64,000 nt of DNA, taken from Tachypleus tridentatus. Taxonomy: Eukaryota > Arthropoda > Merostomata > Xiphosura > Limulidae. The notes beneath the pieces were generated by a model. The model did not search any database and was not told the origin of the DNA. It saw nothing but the letters and a program-made list of their open reading frames with translations. The stretch lies in the NCBI RefSeq assembly GCF_004210375.1, contig NC_134837.1, positions 160,683,310 to 160,747,309 on the forward strand. The letters are read 5' to 3'. The stretch's first letter is position 1. Each line of letters opens with the position of its first letter. This document shows, piece by piece, positions 39,201 to 45,200 of the stretch. The position numbers were made by a program, and so were the translations under genes.

Positions 39201-42200
39201 TAAATCATATTGGGTGTCACTTAGGCAGAAAATATCATGTTAGATCGCTTGTAATTTGACCAGATGTGACTCGTGTTACTTTAGAAATAAATAAGTTAGA
39301 AATCTTAAAATACTGCCATTTTTTAATGCTATTTTAAAATTTATTCCGAACAGATCTCAAAATGAAAAAGAACTTAAACTAGACGATAGGCAAAATTAAT
39401 CTTAGGCTATTAAATATTTAATTCACATGGAAATCCTAAATACAGAACAGTAGAACAATTTTGTTGAACAACCAGAAACATAAATACTCCATGATAAAAG
39501 TGGTCTGTATATGTAAGATATAAATAATTTATCATGGAAGTATTTGTAATTATCACCTACCTTAAGAAAGTGACATTGAAATTAAGAGTTCGCAATTATC
39601 TTTATTTTGATCATCGTACTTAATGTTCTGATCTTTATTTTACTCACATGTTCATCAAGGTGAAAAAGATATTTTGTTACACTAAAAAAAAACGAGTTGT
39701 AATGAAACAAGAGTTTAATATACAATCATTAGCAATGAATACTAATTTTCAAACCTCTGTTAGGCTGGTTAAATGTTTTACATAAGGTGACGAAATAACT
39801 GACTGTTTTAGAGATATGGTGGATGCAATTCTACCATTAAGTAATGCATTAAACTTGCATATACATCCATGTTTTATAATTAAAACCTGAACATTCGCCC
39901 AGAAAATGTCTATTTGTGAGCAGAATAAAAAGAACACGTGCTCGTTACAATTAATTTTATTTTTTTACTTTTTCTCCCATTTAAGTATGTACTTTCATAT
40001 GATAATAATGTTAAAAATATGTCTTAGAATAAACTTTTTAAAGTAATATGTATATGTAGGTCGCCTGTACATGGGAAGATATCAAGACACTGCGACAAGA
40101 CATGGAGAAGTCGCAAAGTTCCTCTCTTCTACACTTTCGAAGTAAACTTCTCCAAGCAGTTGAGCAGATGCAGGTAATGTGAGTCAGTAAGCAACTCACT
40201 CAAACTGCTTATAGAGAGAGTGAATACAGAAACAAGTATTATATTTTATATATTTCATATTTCTTCTTTCTCTTTCAGAAAACATCTCTACTCTGCTAAC
40301 CTTAAAAAGCTGTTATTTTGTAAGATAAGCTTCTTCGATTATTACGAATATAATAAATATTTCTAAATTTATTAATATGGATTTTTTATTACTGTAAATA
40401 CTTTATTTCTTTGAAATTCAGACATTATATGTTTGAATGTATGTCATCTGATTCTTATTATTTCTGGCCCGGCATGGCCAAGCGTGTTAAGGCGTTCGAC
40501 CCGTAATCCGAGGGTCGCGGGTTCGAAACCCAGTCGCACCAACCACGCTCGCCTTCCCAGAAGTGGGGGCGTTATAATGTGACGGTCAATCCCACTAGTC
40601 GTTGGTAAAAGAGTAGCCAAAGAGTTGGCGGTGGGTGGTGATGACTAGCTGCCTTCCCTCTAGTCTTACACTGCTAACTTAGGGACGGCTAGCGCAGATA
40701 GCTCTCTAGTAGCTTTGCGCGAAATTCAGAAAACAAACAAACTTATTCTTTTATAGATAACGGCTCGTTATATGTGAAGCAAAAGTGTTACACATTTTCG
40801 AGACTTAAGTATTTCGTTTTTCATAATTCCTTTGAACAAATAGTTTTGAGCTTAACAAATACATTTTTTTCATTTCACAACATCGATTCTGAGTTTAGTA
40901 CATCCTTAAAGCTTTTTGTTCGTGACTTTTTTTGTATTAGTTAATGAAGATCCATTCTGTTGTGGAATTTTCCAGATGGCACTGGGAGTTCAAGATCTAG
41001 GTCAGCTTTACTATAGGCCAATTAAAGATCGAGAAAGTACTGTTGTTTTAAGTACTGTAAAATTTGTTTCGGATCCCAAAGCGTTAAATAGTTTATCAGT
41101 GCGTTGGCTCCCTTTAACAAAAATTTTGAGAAAGCTTCCTTGTACAATTACCAGCGATTTTGGAGAAACACCACACGTGAGCGAACTCCTATTATCATCA
41201 TTACAGGTAATCGTTTTCTTGATTCATTGTACTGTAATAAAGAGAAAAACAAAATAATAAATGAACTGATCATATTAGAAAAAACACATTATTTTGTATA
41301 AATATAACCTTTAATTTTGTTACTCTGTATAGTTTTCCTTAAGATTTTTTTTTACTATAAAATAAAAGTAATTGAATAATTGGCTAGCATAAGATAGAAA
41401 CAGGTAAATAAAAACTTTTTAAAACGAAATTAAATACAGAGATATTTAATACCAATCTTACAAAATCAACGCAAACAAGATAGTAAAGATAGTTTTTGCA
41501 TCATCTCTAAAAAATTGGACAAATTAAACTCAATTGTGTTTAAATAGTTATAATATTGCTATATGTTAATTTTTACCCGTCCTGTTAACTAGAAATGATG
41601 CAAATGTCATCCCTACTACCTTGTTTCTACTGTTTTTGAGGGGATATAAATAGTCAGCGCTACATCTATATCGTTTTTAGAAAATATCTTTATTTATTTG
41701 TTTTTAATGCCGTAGGAAGGTTGTCCAAAATGTAAATACAGTGAGTTTCCAACTGTAACATTTATTATCCATTACTGGTCGATAATTCCTGTTTCACCTT
41801 ATGTAAGCCTTATAAAAGAACAACAAACTTCAACAAGCAAGCTAACTTTAATGGGCAAAGATAGCATCGTTTACACGAGAATTATGATTTATTTGAATTT
41901 TTACAAGTTAATAATAATCATAAAAGCGGGTACTCTGTTTGAAACCACTCCAGTGAAATTAATTTACATCACTGATTTGGTTTTAATGTGTTAAAAATAA
42001 TGTGATAAAAAAGAAGACGAAATTCAAATATTTTACTACGATATTTACAAACATTCCAAGAACTTGTGACTCAGTCATTAGCATAGATATTGTTATAAAA
42101 GGAAGAAAACTGTATAGTATTTTATATAACTGATGATCGATTGAGGAGATATTTAAAATACCGTTTCGATTAACAGTTTCAGCCATCCCTATATAGGCAG

Positions 42201-45200
42201 TGCTACCGCCTGCCTGAAATAATAATATATATATACATATTTTAAAAACAAGTATATGTTAAGTGAGTTGTTTGTCTGTTTTGGTGCCTCATGAAGATTT
42301 TACTTCTAGCAATAAATAATATAAACATCTTTATAATGTAAACGTAGGGGCAGAGTGATCAAATCAGCAACCTTATCATCAAAATGCTTAATATTAGTGA
42401 TAGGTGTCAAAATAATCAGCATATATTTACACATTTCTCCTAATTGCTCTAATACGGATTTTAAATTAAAGTTTAGTAAAGTTAATATCTCAGACCTATC
42501 TCTTACTTGTAACATGCCGTCGGTTAGGAGATCTTTTGTTAAATAAAATAATTTATATACTGTTTTTATGCAATACAGAAAAATTAGATGTTTGTTATTT
42601 TGTGAGTTTCGTATTATGTTCACAAAATAGCTTCGTGGTTTTCAGATTTTTGAAATAATGACACAATTAATATTTTACAGGACATGATTAGCTACAACCA
42701 AGTGAGTACGACACCATTACCACGTGGACTCTACTTAGGTTATGTAAAGTTAAAAAGTTCCGTTGATATCATTCGAGTGTTAGTTCCTCATAAAACGCCA
42801 AATGTTATCCCTTTCTATCGAATTCGAGAGAATTCTCACGTTTCAAGGTAAGATCCATAATGAACTGTAATGAAACATTTTTCTTTTGTCTGGAAAATAC
42901 GATTTTAATCAGGTTAACTTGTTTCACAGTCCAGTCATTCCAAAAACAGTTTTATTTTACGATATTTACAAATAAATACTTTATTAGTCTGAAGGTTATA
43001 TTCTGTTTAAAATTGCAACAAAAATATATCCGAGCGTGAGAAATATCGGCAAATAGTTATTTTTAGATTATTTTTAACCGTTACATATCACATATATTTA
43101 CATACAAGGTTTAAGAAATAGTTAAATATTCAGCCATAACAACTTTACTAGTTTTCATAAATGTAATTAATTGAGATGTTTAATTTTGATTCTAGTTCAG
43201 TGTTACATAAACTGTAAACTCATTTTAGTTTTTCAAGGTACTTATAACAAAATTACTATGACACAAAACCCTGTAACAACAAAAACACAACTAGAATTCA
43301 AAATAAAATTTATCTTCTAAATACTAAAAATGGCAATAAATACCAGGCTCTATTCTCAATGTCAGTATTAGTATGAAAAAAAGGATAAACAACGTTATAT
43401 CAATTGTAATAAAACCGAAACACAAAGCCAAAAAAATGAACATACAAAAACCATGTAATCCCCGTCGTACCAAACATGCTCGCTCTCTCAACCGTGGGGG
43501 CGTTATAAGGCACGGTCAATCTCACTCTTCGTTGCTAAAAGAGTAGCCCAAGAGTTGGTGGTGTATGGTGATGACTAGCTGCCTTCCCTCTAGTCTTACA
43601 GTGCTAAATTAGGGACGGCTAGCACAGACAGCTCTCATGCAGCTTTGCACGAAATTAAAAAAACAAACATAACTATGTTGTACACAATTAAAATAAACAT
43701 GCTGTGTCGTAATACTTTAAACTTTCACTCAATTAATTAAGTAAATAAGTGACAGATAAAAACTAGTAGAGAGCTGCCAAATATTGGGTTTATTGGCTGC
43801 AAGTTCAGATTTTGGCGCCCCTATAGAAGACCCACAAAAGTTAAAATATCACTAAAATTATTTAGGTAGATACGGTGAAATTAGAAACTGTAATTCTATT
43901 TGCTGAAAATTAACGTTTTGGGGCTCACTATATATACACACACACACACACACACACTTAATATTAAAATAACGCATAATATTTCGCAAATATTATATTA
44001 TTCATTTAGTTCAAAATTAGGTATTGTTTATTGCTAAATACAAAGCAGCACAGTAGGCTATCCGTGCTCTGCCCATTGCGGCTATCTAAACCAGATTTTT
44101 TAGCATTATAAATCTTCAGACTTACGAATGAGCCACTGAGATGGAAGGGATTCATAATTAGAGACGGCGACAAATAACCTCAGTAGCTTTGCAGTAAACA
44201 TTTGGAACAAACAAAATATTTTATGAAAGTCATTTTGAAGTGGAAACCTGAATACGTCCTGCTACACGTACTACATAGATAACTATCATAAAATATTATC
44301 CCAAAACGTCTTAAAAATTGAAGTCGCTAAATTTATTTTAGAAACTGTACTAAACATTAAATACAAAACCCTGTTTTAGAAACTCCTAATAAACTAAAAA
44401 CGAGCAAAGCTGTTTACTATGATGGAGCTCGTGTCAGTTTTAAAAATTATTAAAACAGAGAAATTAGAAGTTTTAGATATTTTTTTTCCTGTTTTAAGAG
44501 TGAAATGATATAATGTTTCATTAGGGAAGAGTGGGAGTGGCTGAAAGCTCAAGAGTTTGAAGAATCTACCGCTGCGCCATCTACCGTTCAACTAAAATTC
44601 CAGAAAGCTATTTCTTTAGCAACTAGAAACCTATTTTCCTACTACGACATTCCATTTGAAGAATTAGGTTCACACAGGTAACATATTTCAAATATATTTC
44701 AGCAAATTTACTCGAGCAATTAACTGTAAAATGAAAGGCTTATTATAAACGTCAACAAGAAGAAAAATGTTAAACTAGTGAAAGGTGACACTTTTTCACC
44801 TGGCTTCGCCTTTTGGGGCGTTATTTGTTCATCTGTAATCATTAATACCTAACTGCAAAGTGACTGAGTTTATTACTTACTTTCATAACATATCATTTTC
44901 AAAACCTGAAACCTTTTATTAATTTGTTTTCAGGTTATACGATGTTGATGTCATTGAACTTAGTCCAAATGTCTCTTTTCTACTTATTCTACCTCCTGTT
45001 GAGAATATCTGTGCTATACCTGGACAGTATGATAGCCTGACATCGCGGGTGGACTGTATTCCACTACCTATTCAAGTGTTTGAAATACGTAAGGTCCTAA
45101 ATCTGTAAAATAAAATAATAAGTTCTTAACTTTTCTTAATGCACAAAAAGTTTGGTATACAAATACCTCCTAATCTTATATTTGATCTTTAATTGAGAAA

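Noticed and set aside
42306..42623. 105-codon minus-strand frame in intron 16
   Set aside because: Opposed by another open frame in AT-rich DNA; no protein-like motif.
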